Source: Bradyrhizobiaceae bacterium PARB1 | Lineage (GTDB): Bacteria; Pseudomonadota; Alphaproteobacteria; Rhizobiales; Xanthobacteraceae | Assembly: GCA_002256345.1 (NCBI GenBank) | Contig: NKIY01000016.1 | Location: 19,373-83,372, forward strand | DNA: 64,000 nt | Reading direction: 5' to 3' | Shown: one piece after another, positions 36,542 to 45,630 of the stretch | Layout: the number at the start of each line of letters is the position of its first letter | How positions within the stretch are numbered: position 1 is the first letter of the stretch | The notes under the pieces: model-generated | Seen by the model: the letters and a program-made list of their open reading frames with translations, nothing else | What the model was told of the DNA's origin: nothing | Databases searched by the model: none | Position numbers and translations under genes: made by a program

Positions 36542-37156
36542 AGAGTAGCCTCAAGTACGTGCATTATATTATTCCCAGTTTGTTCTCTAACAATCCTGTC
36601 TGAATTTTCCCTGACAATCGACGTTTGAGACATCCGATCTGGTCGCTTCCCGAACGAGAGTACACCCGTCGAGTGCTATAGAGATTACCAAGCGAGCGCC
36701 GTGCGTGCCATCCGACAGGGACAGATCCAAGACTCCCGGACTAAGCCTCAGTCTGGTAGCATGAAGACATCAGCGGTGTTTGATGTACTAGCAGCGGCAA
36801 TCGACGGGACGGGATGGATCCGGACTCGGTCACGGGAGGGCAACGAGGAGCCGCTATCCGGAAGAAATCGTCCTGCAAGAATTGAACATCGCGCTCTGCG
36901 GCGCTGCCAACTTGAATGACCTCTGAAATATCTGGAGGTCAATACGGCGAATTGCTCTGCAACGGCGCTCCGCAAATATGCAAGATATCAACCTAATATT
37001 AAGTTGGCGCGCCCGACACGACCCCGTTCCCGCGTCCGGCCGCCAAGCCGAACCCATTCTTTTGATTGCGGATTCTCGGATCAGGGGTAGCCTTTCACCT
37101 TCATTTTGAACGGGTTGGCCGATCGTTTCGGCCGAAGGTGTGGGTGCAGATCGAGG
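36542..37156. other. gene-free region before the integrase
   Basis: About 615 bases with no supported gene. It holds the upstream region of the TPR gene and of the integrase. A tRNA, which often marks an integration site, was looked for and not seen. An att site may lie here, but no repeated core was found in the window. Confidence 0.45.
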
Positions 37157-38434
37157 ATGCCGAGGTACGCGTTGGTGCCGTACTCGCGACAATGGACGAA
37201 GGGCGGCGTCTTCGGTTTCCGGCTCCAGCTTCCTGGCGATGTGTACGAGCGGCTGATCGATGTCGGCACGGCCGGTGCGCGACGCTCGGTGACCTTCTCG
37301 CTGAAGACCCGCGATCCGCAGGTCGCGCGAAGTCGGGCTTTGCGCGCTGCGGCCGACGTGGGCGACATGATCGTGGCGGTACGATCGGGGGCCACACCGC
37401 CCTGGACGTTCGACCCGGCCGCATATCTGTACGAGCGCGGCAGCGTGACCTCGATGCGGCCGGAGCCCTTGATCTCGAAGCGGAAGGCCGAGGCGAAGCA
37501 GATCGTCGGGATGACGATGCGCAAGGTCTACGAGGAGGTCTATCTGCCGCGCCGCCAGGAGCGGAAGGGAGCGCCACCGCGTCGGCGATCCAGGCTCGAC
37601 ATGGAGAAGGCGATCACTCGCTTCGTGGCCTCAGCCGGGGACATCCCGATCACCAACATCACCCGGCAGGTGGCCGAGCAGTTCGTGCGCTCGGTGAAGG
37701 TGGGTTCGGCCGCCACGATGAAGAAGACCACGACCTGTCTCTCGTCGATCTGCAACGCCGCCGTTGCGGCCGACCTGATCCCCGGCAATCCATTTCGCGG
37801 GCTTGGTCCAGACCGGGCCACGATCGTCGCCTCACGGCGCAGCTACAGCCGTTTCGACCACGACCAGCTTGCCCGCTTCTTCGGCCGGACTGAGCGCGAG
37901 GACGGGGCGGTCCTGTGGTTGCCCCGGCTGCTGCTGCTGACCGGTGCCAGACTCGAAGAGATGGCCCAGCTTCGCAGCGAGTGGTTCGTCCGGCGCGACG
38001 GCATCGACGTGATCGACCTGCACGAGGCCAGGGTGAAGAGCGCGCACAACAAGCGGTACATCCCGCTCCACCGCGACCTGATCGACCTCGGTGTTCTGGA
38101 CCATGTTCGTCGATCGCCCGAGCGGCTCTTCCCCGAGTTGAAGTACAGAGCCTCGGCCGAGCGTTGGAGCGGCGCGATCAGCACGAGGCTCAACCGCGAG
38201 ATCGATGCGGCGCTCGGCGCGGATCGCAGGCTGACCGTGCACTCGCTCAGGAAGACGTTCGAGCACGCGGCCTATGCGGTCGGGATACCGAAGCCCTCGA
38301 TCAACGCGATCTCCGGGCACAAGCCGAACGACATCAGCGAGGAACACTACCTGATGTTGAAGGACGACGTGCCGCTGCTGAAGCAGCATATCGACCGGAT
38401 CGACTTCCCATTCCTGCGGCGGATCGCGGCCTGA
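37157..38434 (+). CDS. tyrosine recombinase (phage-type integrase)
   Basis: The 425-residue protein has an N-terminal SAM-like arm-binding region and a C-terminal catalytic domain with the family residues: Arg in L-T-G-A-R-L-E-E-M-A-Q-L, Lys in A-H-N-K-R-Y-I-P-L, H-x-x-R in L-T-V-H-S-L-R-K-T-F, His in I-S-G-H-K, and the nucleophile Tyr in E-E-H-Y-L. ATG 37157 (M-P-R-Y-A-L-V-P-Y) is preferred over 37106. It probably integrated one of the elements in this region; which one is not clear because the IS21 and the deletions next to it have removed the far side. Confidence 0.92.
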   Translation: MPRYALVPYSRQWTKGGVFGFRLQLPGDVYERLIDVGTAGARRSVTFSLKTRDPQVARSRALRAAADVGDMIVAVRSGATPPWTFDPAAYLYERGSVTSMRPEPLISKRKAEAKQIVGMTMRKVYEEVYLPRRQERKGAPPRRRSRLDMEKAITRFVASAGDIPITNITRQVAEQFVRSVKVGSAATMKKTTTCLSSICNAAVAADLIPGNPFRGLGPDRATIVASRRSYSRFDHDQLARFFGRTEREDGAVLWLPRLLLLTGARLEEMAQLRSEWFVRRDGIDVIDLHEARVKSAHNKRYIPLHRDLIDLGVLDHVRRSPERLFPELKYRASAERWSGAISTRLNREIDAALGADRRLTVHSLRKTFEHAAYAVGIPKPSINAISGHKPNDISEEHYLMLKDDVPLLKQHIDRIDFPFLRRIAA

Positions 38435-38542
38435 GAGGGGTCGTTTTTGACTGACTCTCGTGCATGGGGACTGACGAGGGCATGGTCTCCATGACCATGT
38501 TCTGGTCGATGTAGATGCCCATGTAGACCATGAAGAAGCAGC

Positions 38543-38794
38543 CTATGCGGCGACGGTCCCCCCGCCGTCTCCGACTGTCATCGCGCGCTTCAGGCGCTGG
38601 ACCGTAGCGGTCCCTGCACCGGTCCGGCGGGCCGTCTCGCGCACACCCAGCCCCTGCGCGAGCATGGTGCGGATGGCCTCGACCTTCTCCTCAGGCATGG
38701 GCGGGCGGCCCAGGCGCTTCGTGGTCCGCTGCAACCCGGCTCGCACTCTGGCCACGATCATCGAGCGCTCGAACTCGGCGAAGACGCCCAGCAT
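38543..38794 (-). pseudogene. C-terminal remnant of a serine recombinase (resolvase/invertase)
   Basis: The 83 residues match the end of the serine recombinase catalytic domain (M-L-G-V-F-A-E-F-E-R-S-M-I-V-A-R-V-R-A-G-L) and its helix-turn-helix (V-R-E-T-A-R-R-T-G-A-G-T-A-T-V-Q-R-L). The first about 110 residues with the catalytic Ser are missing: the frame stops exactly at the end of the IS21 element at 38794. The gene was thus cut by the insertion or a linked deletion. Confidence 0.85.
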
Positions 38795-38935
38795 GTCAAA
38801 CGGCCCGCAAAGTTGCCCCCCGATCGGCGTCCAATGTTGACCCCTTGAGTATGCTTCGCGGCGAGGAGGCGGCGCGGCGGAGCTGGTGTGGATTGCGCAG
38901 CCGCGCCGGCTCCGGATCGGTGGTGTGCGGGGAAC

Positions 38936-39664
38936 TCAGAGCCTGTTCTTGAAGCGCCAGCTCTCGTTGCCGGTCTCGACGATGTCGCAGTGATGGGTGA
39001 GCCGGTCGAGGAGCGCGGTGGTCATCTTGGCGTCGCCGAAGACGGACGGCCATTCGCCGAAGGCGAGGTTCGTGGTGACGATGACGGAGCTCTGCTCGTA
39101 GAGCCTGCTGACCAGGTGGAAGAGCAGTTGTCCGCCGGACTGGGCAAAGGGCAGATAGCCGAGTTCGTCGAGGACGATGAAGTCCATGCGTGCGAGATAA
39201 TCGGCCATGCGGCCCTGGCGGCCGGCGCGGGCTTCGGCCTCGAGCTTGTTGACGAGATCGACGACGTTGAAGAAGCGGCCGCGAGCACCGGCACGGATGC
39301 ATGCCCGGGCGATCGCGATGGCGAGATGGGTCTTGCCGGTCCCAGTCCCGCCGACGAGGACAACGTTGCGCTGGTGCGCCAGGAAGTTGCCGCCGGCGAG
39401 ATCATGAACGAGGGTCTCGTTGATCGGGGTTCCGTCGAAGGCGAAGTCGGCGACATCCTTGGCGAGCGGCAGCTTGGCGATGGTGATCTGATACTTGATC
39501 GAACGAGCCTGCTTCTCGGCGATCTCGGCGGCGAGCAGATCGCCGACGACGCGCTGCGGCTCGTGCTGGCGCTTCACCGCCGAGGCGATGATCTCGTCGA
39601 AGGCGGCCTTCATGCCATAGAGCTTGAGCTCGCCCATGGTGGCGAGAATCTCCGAGCGTTCCAT
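38936..39664 (-). CDS. istB: IS21-family helper ATPase IstB
   Basis: The 242-residue AAA+ ATPase has Walker [11 protein letters not shown] and Walker [10 protein letters not shown]. IstB helps the transposase choose target DNA. It starts at ATG 39664, overlapping the istA stop by one base. Length is typical and the frame is intact. Confidence 0.95.
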   Translation of the reverse strand: MERSEILATMGELKLYGMKAAFDEIIASAVKRQHEPQRVVGDLLAAEIAEKQARSIKYQITIAKLPLAKDVADFAFDGTPINETLVHDLAGGNFLAHQRNVVLVGGTGTGKTHLAIAIARACIRAGARGRFFNVVDLVNKLEAEARAGRQGRMADYLARMDFIVLDELGYLPFAQSGGQLLFHLVSRLYEQSSVIVTTNLAFGEWPSVFGDAKMTTALLDRLTHHCDIVETGNESWRFKNRL

Positions 39665-41163
39665 CACACGGCTCTCCTGAGGCTGTCGTAGCGGGCACAA
39701 TCGGCGGCGGGCTCATGGCGCAGGCGCAAGGCATCGGGCGTCATGATCGTGATCGCTGCCGCCGGCTCGCGGCGCCGGGCCAGGATGTTGATGATCACGT
39801 CGGCGGAGTGGACGCCTTGCCGCAGAGCGTCCGCGCAGGCGGCTTCGACGGCGGACAATCCGTCGCTCAGCACCGCGGTGAGGATCTCGACCATCTGCCT
39901 GTCGCCGTCTTGAACGGCCGCGAGCTTGCGCCGGACCCGGTCGATCGCGCCGGGCAAGACCCAGTCCTTGAAGGGCGCTCCGTTCCGCAGGGCGCCCGGC
40001 TTGCGAGCCAGTACCGGGACATAGTGCCAGGGATCGTAGATCGTCTGGTCGCGGCCATAGCAGCGGGAATGCTCGCCGACGATACGCCCGTCCTGGCGCA
40101 GCTCGATCCGATCGGCATAGGCGCGGATCTCGACGGGGCGCCCGACCGCACTCGCGATGACCGAGTACTTGTTGTTGTCGAAGCGCACGAGACAGGTCTT
40201 CGACACCGAGGCTGGCAGTGAGTGGAAGCCGTCGAACCGCCCCGCGTAAGGCACCAGGCTCGGGCGCTCGGCTTCGAACATCTCCCAGATCGTGCGGTCA
40301 CGTTGCTCCGGATGGCGGTGGGCCTTGGCGTAGCGGAGCACCTGATCCAGCAGCCAAGCGTTCAACTCGTCGTAGTTCTTGACCCGCAGGCGCGGGGCGA
40401 AGAAGCGCTCGCGCACGAGCCCGACCTGGTTCTCGACCTGCCCCTTCTCCCAGCCCGAGGCTGGCGTGCAGGCGACAGGGTCGACCAGATAGTGGCTGCA
40501 CATCTGCTGGAAGCGGCGGTTATAGGCCCGCTCCTTGCCGACGAAGATCGTCTCCACCGCGGTCTTCATGTTGTCGTAGATGCCGCGCGTGCAGGCGCCC
40601 TTGAAGAAGGCGAAGGCGCGGTCATGGGCGTCGAAGACCATCTCCTGGCTCTCGCGTGGATAGGCCCGCACGAACAGCATGCGCGAGTGACAAAGCCGGA
40701 CATGCGCCACCTTCACCTGGGTCGTGGCGCCATTGATGACGACGATCTCGTGGCTCCAGTCGAACTGGTAGGCCTCGCCGGGCGCGAAGCTCAAAGGCAC
40801 ATAGGCGTCGGCTGTGACGGCGGATTGCTCGCGGCGCCAGCCTCGCGCATAGCGACGAACGGCATCGTATCCGCCCTCGTAGCCGAGATCCCGCAGCTCT
40901 TCAAAAAGACGGATCAGCGTCAGGCGCTCGCGGGCCGGCTTGCCGTTGTTCGCCATCAGCAGCCGATCCAGCTCAGGGCGCCAGGGCCCTATCTTCGGCT
41001 GCGGCTGAACCTTCCGCTCATACTCGAACGACGTCGCGCCAGAGCGCAGCACCTTGCGCACCGTGTTCCGAGAGACGTGCAGCTCGCGGGCGATCTCCTT
41101 GATCGTCTTCCCGCGGATCGAAAACTCGCGCCGGATCCGCGCAATCGTATCCACGCCCTTCAT
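39664..41163 (-). CDS. istA: IS21-family transposase IstA
   Basis: The 499-residue protein has an N-terminal helix-turn-helix ([20 protein letters not shown]), a DDE integrase core (F-D-W-S-H-E start, Y-D-N-M-K-T and W-E-K-G-Q-V-E-N-Q region) and a C-terminal beta domain. ATG 41163 fits the family N-terminus M-K-G-V-D-T-I; one at 41178 is possible. Intact and followed by istB. Confidence 0.95.
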   Translation of the reverse strand: MKGVDTIARIRREFSIRGKTIKEIARELHVSRNTVRKVLRSGATSFEYERKVQPQPKIGPWRPELDRLLMANNGKPARERLTLIRLFEELRDLGYEGGYDAVRRYARGWRREQSAVTADAYVPLSFAPGEAYQFDWSHEIVVINGATTQVKVAHVRLCHSRMLFVRAYPRESQEMVFDAHDRAFAFFKGACTRGIYDNMKTAVETIFVGKERAYNRRFQQMCSHYLVDPVACTPASGWEKGQVENQVGLVRERFFAPRLRVKNYDELNAWLLDQVLRYAKAHRHPEQRDRTIWEMFEAERPSLVPYAGRFDGFHSLPASVSKTCLVRFDNNKYSVIASAVGRPVEIRAYADRIELRQDGRIVGEHSRCYGRDQTIYDPWHYVPVLARKPGALRNGAPFKDWVLPGAIDRVRRKLAAVQDGDRQMVEILTAVLSDGLSAVEAACADALRQGVHSADVIINILARRREPAAAITIMTPDALRLRHEPAADCARYDSLRRAV

Positions 41164-41279
41164 CCCCCGCCCGCCCATCCGAAACCAGGATGGGCAGTCT
41201 CACCGAAACCGGCTCAAGGGGGTCAAAGTTGGACGCCGATCCCCCGCCTCATGGGGTCAAACTTGCACGCCGAAACACA

Positions 41280-43232
41280 GTTGGTCTCCTTCCGCAGAAT
41301 GGCGTCGCGGTCGTCACCGAGATCGTCCATCCAGTACGAGCGCGCCCACATTGTCCGGGTCGGGCTGTTCTTCCACCAGTCATGGGCGACTTGATGGACG
41401 GCGAAGAAGACCGGCTGCTGGCTGCCGACCTGCGACCACGCCTGCGCGTGCCGTTGGCGAAACCGATCCATCACCTGCGGCTGACGTTGCCGGATTGCGC
41501 TGAAGCGCGAAGAGAACCCGGACCGGGCAGCCTCTACGGTCGAGAGCACCTTCAAGCCCAGGCGCTGGCACTCCTCCTCATACATGCGTGAGAAGCTCGG
41601 GATCGTCACGCCGACGAAGCCATTCGTCCGTTGCAACTTGTTGAAGGCGGCGCATTTCTCGTCTGCCGTCTTGTAGTCAGCAAACGCGTACATCGCGAGT
41701 GTGCTCTCGCCGCGACGTTCGAGGTCAGCGGCGATCTCATGATGCTGCGCCATGACGACAGAGGTCTTGCCGACACCTTCCGGGCCGACGACCATCATGA
41801 CGGGATTCACCGGTATGGTGGCGCGGAAGAAGCGGTTCATCGCCGTCGCGGCGCTGGCGTTGTCGATGACATCGTCCCGGAATTTTTGCTCGATTTCGGT
41901 GAGAGGTTGCGTAGGCGGGGCAGCGATCAGATCGTCGAGCAGGACGACATCGTCTTCCCGACCCTGCTTGCGAGCCAACTGGCCGCGCCACAGGCGGAGC
42001 ATCACGCCGAGGTCGTAGGGCAGCCGCCGGGGCTTGAGATCAGTCGCGTCACGACCGGCCAGATGAATGGTCGAGTAGTCCTCGCGCATGATCGAGGCCG
42101 GGTTGCGATCGGCCTCCGAGTTCCTGAACAAGGCGCTCCACTTGCGGCCGTCGAAGTCGAAGTGATCAAACCGAGGCCAGCCAGGATACCATTCGCGGAG
42201 CCGTTCCCCGCAGTAGGCGATCTCCTCCTGGCTCATGTCGCCGACCGGCTTCGCAGCGCGCTGGGGCTGCGATTTTGTTGTACCCTTCCGGGTGGGCATG
42301 GTCCCGCCGAATGCCTCGGGCGTCCAGAACAGGGGCAGATCGTTGCCCGATGCCCTTTCCCTCGACTTCTCCCACAACGTGATCTGGGGCACCAACGTCC
42401 CGACTGGAATGCCCAGCAAATGCGTCTTGTCGATCTGGCGACAGCCGTTGGGCACGCGGCGGAACGCTTCGGCGAACCGAAGCGCCGAGTCAGCGCGGAG
42501 ACCCTCAACGCCCAGGATCGGCAGCAGCGTCTCATGGAGCCGTTCCCAATGGGTCGCGAAGCCGTCACGCAGTTCGGTCGCCCCGCAGCCGTCCAGGCCG
42601 AGCTTCTGGCGGGCGAGCGCGGTCGAGAACACGACGTGGATGTGCAGGCTCTTGCTGCCGCTGTAGTTGACGGTGATCCCGGAGAAGTCAGCATAGCCCG
42701 AGCAGTGCTTGAACAGCCCGCCGATCGGAGAATCGAGCTTGTTTCCCGAGGTGCGCAGCCACGAAAGCTGCTTCTTCAGGAACTCGATATCGTCCAGATC
42801 GAACTCGTAGGTCAGGATGTGGTAGTCGCCGAGGACCACGCGGTCCTTCGGGGCATCGGCGGCGATCGCCTCGTTGATCGACTGGTCTTCGCCGACTGGA
42901 CTACGGTTCCAGACACGAAGGGGGTTGGCGAAATAGGCCAGCGCCGACCACGGGTCAGCGCCGAATTTCGTCAGCGGATCGGCCTCGGACGCGATCGTTT
43001 CCGCGACGTGGTGATTGCGACCGACCGAAAACGTCGTCACGTCCACAGGGTAGTAGACGCCGCCGAACTGGTCCGGCAGGAACAGCCTGGGCCGGACAAG
43101 GTCGGCGAACCACTTTTCCTGCTTCTGCGTGGCCGAGAGGAATTGCTTCAGAGGCCACTTGCCAAGCGTCGGGCCGACGTACTCGTGCCACAACGTCTTG
43201 AAGTTCTTTGTGTCGGTGTTCGAATAGATCAT
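41280..43232 (-). pseudogene. primase-polymerase (AEP) fused to a P-loop helicase-like domain, 3' end lost to IS21
   Basis: From ATG 43232 the native part has 651 residues; the frame then runs 18 codons into the IS21 end, giving an artificial tail. Residues about 130-265 show the archaeo-eukaryotic primase pattern: F-D-L-D-D at 144-148, S-G-S-K-S-L-H-I-H-V at 191-200 and R-R-V-P-N-G at 258-263. A second half carries a P-loop G-P-E-G-V-G-K-T near 483-490. Such primase-helicases replicate plasmids and phages. An upstream ATG at 43262 would add ten residues. The loss of the C-terminus probably inactivates the helicase part. Confidence 0.75.
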
Positions 43233-43252
43233 GCTCAAATCCAGGAATGAAA

Positions 43253-43283
43253 AACCCTGCACGCTCGGCAGCCGTGCAGGGTT
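43253..43283 (-). terminator. intrinsic terminator or attenuator before the primase gene
   Basis: Perfect 11-base arms AACCCTGCACG (43253-43263) and CGTGCAGGGTT (43273-43283) enclose a 9-base loop. On the minus strand the stem runs into a T run (43254-43250), the form of a rho-independent terminator. It ends about 20 bases before the primase ATG at 43232, so transcripts from further upstream would be stopped or attenuated just before the gene. Confidence 0.7.
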
Positions 43284-43488
43284 CTCGCCACTGGATCGTG
43301 GCCATTCTCTCCGGCGATTTCTTCTCCCTCCAACGGAGTTTCATCGCTTGGGTGAGCATGTTCTGTTTCGCCCTGCCGAGGCGCGCTTCAATATTTATCC
43401 AGTCTACGGCAGGCAGGGCCGGAAAGTCGAAATTCAAATGAAGGCTGTCTTACTTCTGGAGTGTGGCGAACGATCCTGCTGAGGATGT

Positions 43489-44025
43489 TCACCGCCTCGG
43501 CGCGATCATGCGGTTAAGCACGCCATCTTTTCGCACGAACTGATGATATAGCGCAGCCAAAGCGTGGAATGCGGCAAGGCCAAGCAGAACATTGGCAGCA
43601 AGTTCATGCCAGCCGTTGATGGAGCGGCGGAGAGCACGATTGTCGGGTGCAAAAGCCGGTACTTGCACGAATCCAAAAAAGTCCCACCCTCTGGCGGCCA
43701 CGTTGACGATCCCGAGGGCGAGGGTCGCCGCGAGGAGAACGTAGAGCAGTCCATGGGTGGCATGTTCCAGCAGCCGAAGCAGACCGGAGTTGACGGAGGC
43801 AAGCCGCGCTCCCGATGTCATGCGCCAGGGCAGACGAACGCAGTATATCAGAACAAGGGTTGCTCCAGCGGCAATGTGGATGGACCACATCCCGTGACGC
43901 CATTCGCGCGGCAAAAGCCCCTCGCTTTGAGCCATGAGCCAGAGCACCAGCACAAGTACAGCAGTCAGCCAGTGAAAAGTGATGCTGGCCCGGTCGTACC
44001 GGTCTCTATCGGGATTACTCAGCAT
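43489..44025 (-). CDS. cytochrome b561-like membrane protein
   Basis: The 178-residue protein (ATG 44025, GAGGA upstream) has four membrane helices with the di-heme histidines expected for the cytochrome b/b6 domain family: His18 in I-T-F-H-W-L-T, His44 and His50 in the R-H-G-M-W-S-I-H-I region, His88/91 in L-E-H-A-T-H-G-L-L-Y, and His141 and His154 in W-H-E-L and F-H-A-L. It moves electrons across the inner membrane. It starts 17 bases after mbfA and is likely cotranscribed, perhaps to supply electrons for iron reduction at the exporter. Confidence 0.88.
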   Translation of the reverse strand: MLSNPDRDRYDRASITFHWLTAVLVLVLWLMAQSEGLLPREWRHGMWSIHIAAGATLVLIYCVRLPWRMTSGARLASVNSGLLRLLEHATHGLLYVLLAATLALGIVNVAARGWDFFGFVQVPAFAPDNRALRRSINGWHELAANVLLGLAAFHALAALYHQFVRKDGVLNRMIAPRR

Positions 44026-44042
44026 AAACGTCCTCGTTTCTA

Positions 44043-45047
44043 TCACGCGCCGCCGATGAGGATGCCAGTTGCGAGGACGAGAAGGCCGCCCAGAATGATC
44101 TGGAACATGGCGCGACCGATGGGGGTCTCCATGTATCGGTTCTGAATCCAGACAATTACCCAGAGTTCCACGAAGACAACGCAGAGCGCGATGGCCGTCG
44201 CAGTCCAGAAATGTGGGATGAGGTAAGGAAGCGCATGCCCCAAACCACCAATCGCCGTCATGACACCTGATGCTAGGCCACGCTTCCACGGCGATCCACG
44301 CCCCGACAGCTTGCCGTCATCGTGCGCTGCCTCGGTGAAGCCCATGGAGATACCAGCGCCCACTGAAGCAGACAGACCGATCAGAAAGGTCGTCCACGGA
44401 TTCTGCGTGGCGAACGCTGTCGCAAAGATCGGTGCCAAGGTCGAAACTGAGCCATCCATGAGCCCAGCGAGGCCCGGCTGGACCCAAGTCAACACGAACT
44501 GGCGCTTGGCCTGATCCTGCTCGGCCTTACCCTCGCCGCCCGTCGTCAATTCGCCTTCGAGAGACAGAGCCTTGCGCTCGTGCTTCGCCTCGGCGGCTGC
44601 GAGGTCACCGAGTAGCTTGCGCGTTTCCGCATCGGTGCTGCGCGATGCCGCCAACCGGTAGAAGGCTTCCGCCTGCCGCTCCATCTCGGCAGCATCGGCG
44701 CGTGCGCGCTCCAGCGGCAGTGACCTCACCAGCCACAGGGGCTTTCGCGCATAGAACCCTTCAACATGTTCCCGGCGAATTGGGATGATCGTGGGGCCGA
44801 ACTTGCGAACATAAAGGTCCAGCAAGGCGCTCCGATGCTCATTTTCTTCCGCAGCCATGGTGTCGAACATCGCCGCCGATGCGGGGTATTCTTGGCTCAG
44901 GTTTGCTGCATAGGCAGCGTAGATGCGTCCGTCCTCTTCCTCAGCGAGAATCGCGAGCGACAGGACCTCCTGCGCATTCAGGTCATCGAACCGTCGCCGT
45001 GTAGGACGAAACAAGGAGAAGAGAGCGGGCACAATCCACCAGCGCAT
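44043..45047 (-). CDS. mbfA: iron exporter MbfA (ferritin-like domain fused to VIT1/CCC1 transporter)
   Basis: The 334-residue protein has an N-terminal ferritin/rubrerythrin-like domain (about 20-160) with iron-binding carboxylates in L-A-E-E-E-D and A-A-E-E-N-E-H and a later E-A-K-H-E, then a VIT1/CCC1 membrane domain (about 185-334). This is the architecture of MbfA, an Fe2+ exporter known from Bradyrhizobium and Agrobacterium that is repressed by Irr when iron is scarce. A perfect Irr-type operator lies 16 bases upstream of the start, which supports both the function and the regulation. Confidence 0.95.
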   Translation of the reverse strand: MRWWIVPALFSLFRPTRRRFDDLNAQEVLSLAILAEEEDGRIYAAYAANLSQEYPASAAMFDTMAAEENEHRSALLDLYVRKFGPTIIPIRREHVEGFYARKPLWLVRSLPLERARADAAEMERQAEAFYRLAASRSTDAETRKLLGDLAAAEAKHERKALSLEGELTTGGEGKAEQDQAKRQFVLTWVQPGLAGLMDGSVSTLAPIFATAFATQNPWTTFLIGLSASVGAGISMGFTEAAHDDGKLSGRGSPWKRGLASGVMTAIGGLGHALPYLIPHFWTATAIALCVVFVELWVIVWIQNRYMETPIGRAMFQIILGGLLVLATGILIGGA

Positions 45048-45062
45048 GAGAGGCGGTGCATT

Positions 45063-45081
45063 GATTAGAATTATTCTAATC
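45063..45081 (-). promoter_or_regulatory. Irr operator (ICE motif) of mbfA
   Basis: GATTAGAAT-T-ATTCTAATC is a perfect inverted repeat of 9-base arms and contains TTAGAA-N3-TTCTAA, the iron control element recognised by Irr in the Hyphomicrobiales. Its place next to the start codon fits repression of mbfA under iron limitation. Confidence 0.85.
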
Positions 45082-45102
45082 TATAGTCCAGTGACCAAAT
45101 GA

Positions 45103-45564
45103 CGCGGCGACAACCTCGCCAGCCTCTGCGCGGAGTTTCGCGCTGCCCGTCCCAACGACTCCTGGTTCATCGTTTCCAACCGTGTCGCGACGCTGACCGA
45201 CACCATGACCCATGTCGGGGCTCGGGGATCGAATGCCCTGAAGGGCCTCGACATTCTCCAGACCATGACCTGGATGACGGCGTTCGAGTACGAGCAGCTA
45301 CAGGCGCTGAATGCCTGGACGGGCCGCAACGATCTGGTTGGCCTTCGTCACATCGACGAGTTCAACCAGACCTGCGGCCGGAACCTTGGCTTCCGCCATC
45401 GGGGAGACGCTCGCCACACGTTGCTGGTGAACCTTCGCCTGCTCAAGGTTCTCCTCGATCATCATGCCGGTGTTCTCGGTCGCGCCCGGTATGGGCTGTG
45501 CCTGCACATGGATTCGGACCAGCGCTACGAGGCCACCGGCCGCGCCAAATCGCGCGCGGCCTGA
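45103..45564 (+). CDS. open frame without recognisable family (possible gene remnant)
   Basis: The frame is open from 45103 to a TGA at 45564, with an internal ATG at 45205. Codon third positions are GC-rich as in real genes here and the product has Trp/Tyr/His-containing, non-repetitive sequence (W-M-T-A-F-E-Y-E-Q-L-Q-A-L-N-A-W). There is no start with a good ribosome-binding site, and a minus-strand frame (45298-45507) overlaps. I see no family match; it may be the 3' part of a gene cut near 45100. Confidence 0.3.
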   Translation, partial: RGDNLASLCAEFRAARPNDSWFIVSNRVATLTDTMTHVGARGSNALKGLDILQTMTWMTAFEYEQLQALNAWTGRNDLVGLRHIDEFNQTCGRNLGFRHRGDARHTLLVNLRLLKVLLDHHAGVLGRARYGLCLHMDSDQRYEATGRAKSRAA

Positions 45565-45601
45565 TCAGGGAGTTCTCTCGGGAAAAACCCCTTCAGTAGT
45601 C

Positions 45602-45630
45602 GTATTCCTTATATGTCTTATAGGGAATAC
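45602..45630. repeat. 12-base inverted repeat
   Basis: Arms at 45602-45613 (GTATTCCTTATA) and 45619-45630 (TATAGGGAATAC) pair fully (one G-T) around a 5-base centre. The high AT content in a GC-rich region suggests an operator or partition-type site. No gene start is immediately next to it. Confidence 0.55.

Larger units (their letters stand above)
38794..41279. mobile_element. IS21-family insertion sequence
   Basis: The element of about 2.49 kb carries istA and istB. Its ends both begin TGT: one end starts at 38794 (TGTCAAACGGCCCGCAAAG) and the other, read inwards on the minus strand from 41279, starts TGTGTTTCGGCGTGCAAGT. Each end has a second inner repeat containing GATCGGCGTCCAA (about 38821-38833 and 41229-41241), the multiple-repeat ends of IS21 relatives. 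No matching target duplication is seen outside the ends, and the neighbouring genes on both sides are truncated. Confidence 0.88.

Noticed and set aside
36990-37110. tRNA gene as integration target next to the integrase
   Set aside because: No cloverleaf or T-loop sequence could be found on either strand.
38780-41290. Target-site duplication of the IS21 element
   Set aside because: Sequences just outside the two ends (GCCCAGCA and GTTGGTCT) do not match in direct orientation.
43489-44289. Longer version of the cytochrome gene starting at 44289
   Set aside because: The extra 88 residues lie antisense-overlapping mbfA and do not resemble a signal or domain; ATG 44025 has its own ribosome-binding site.
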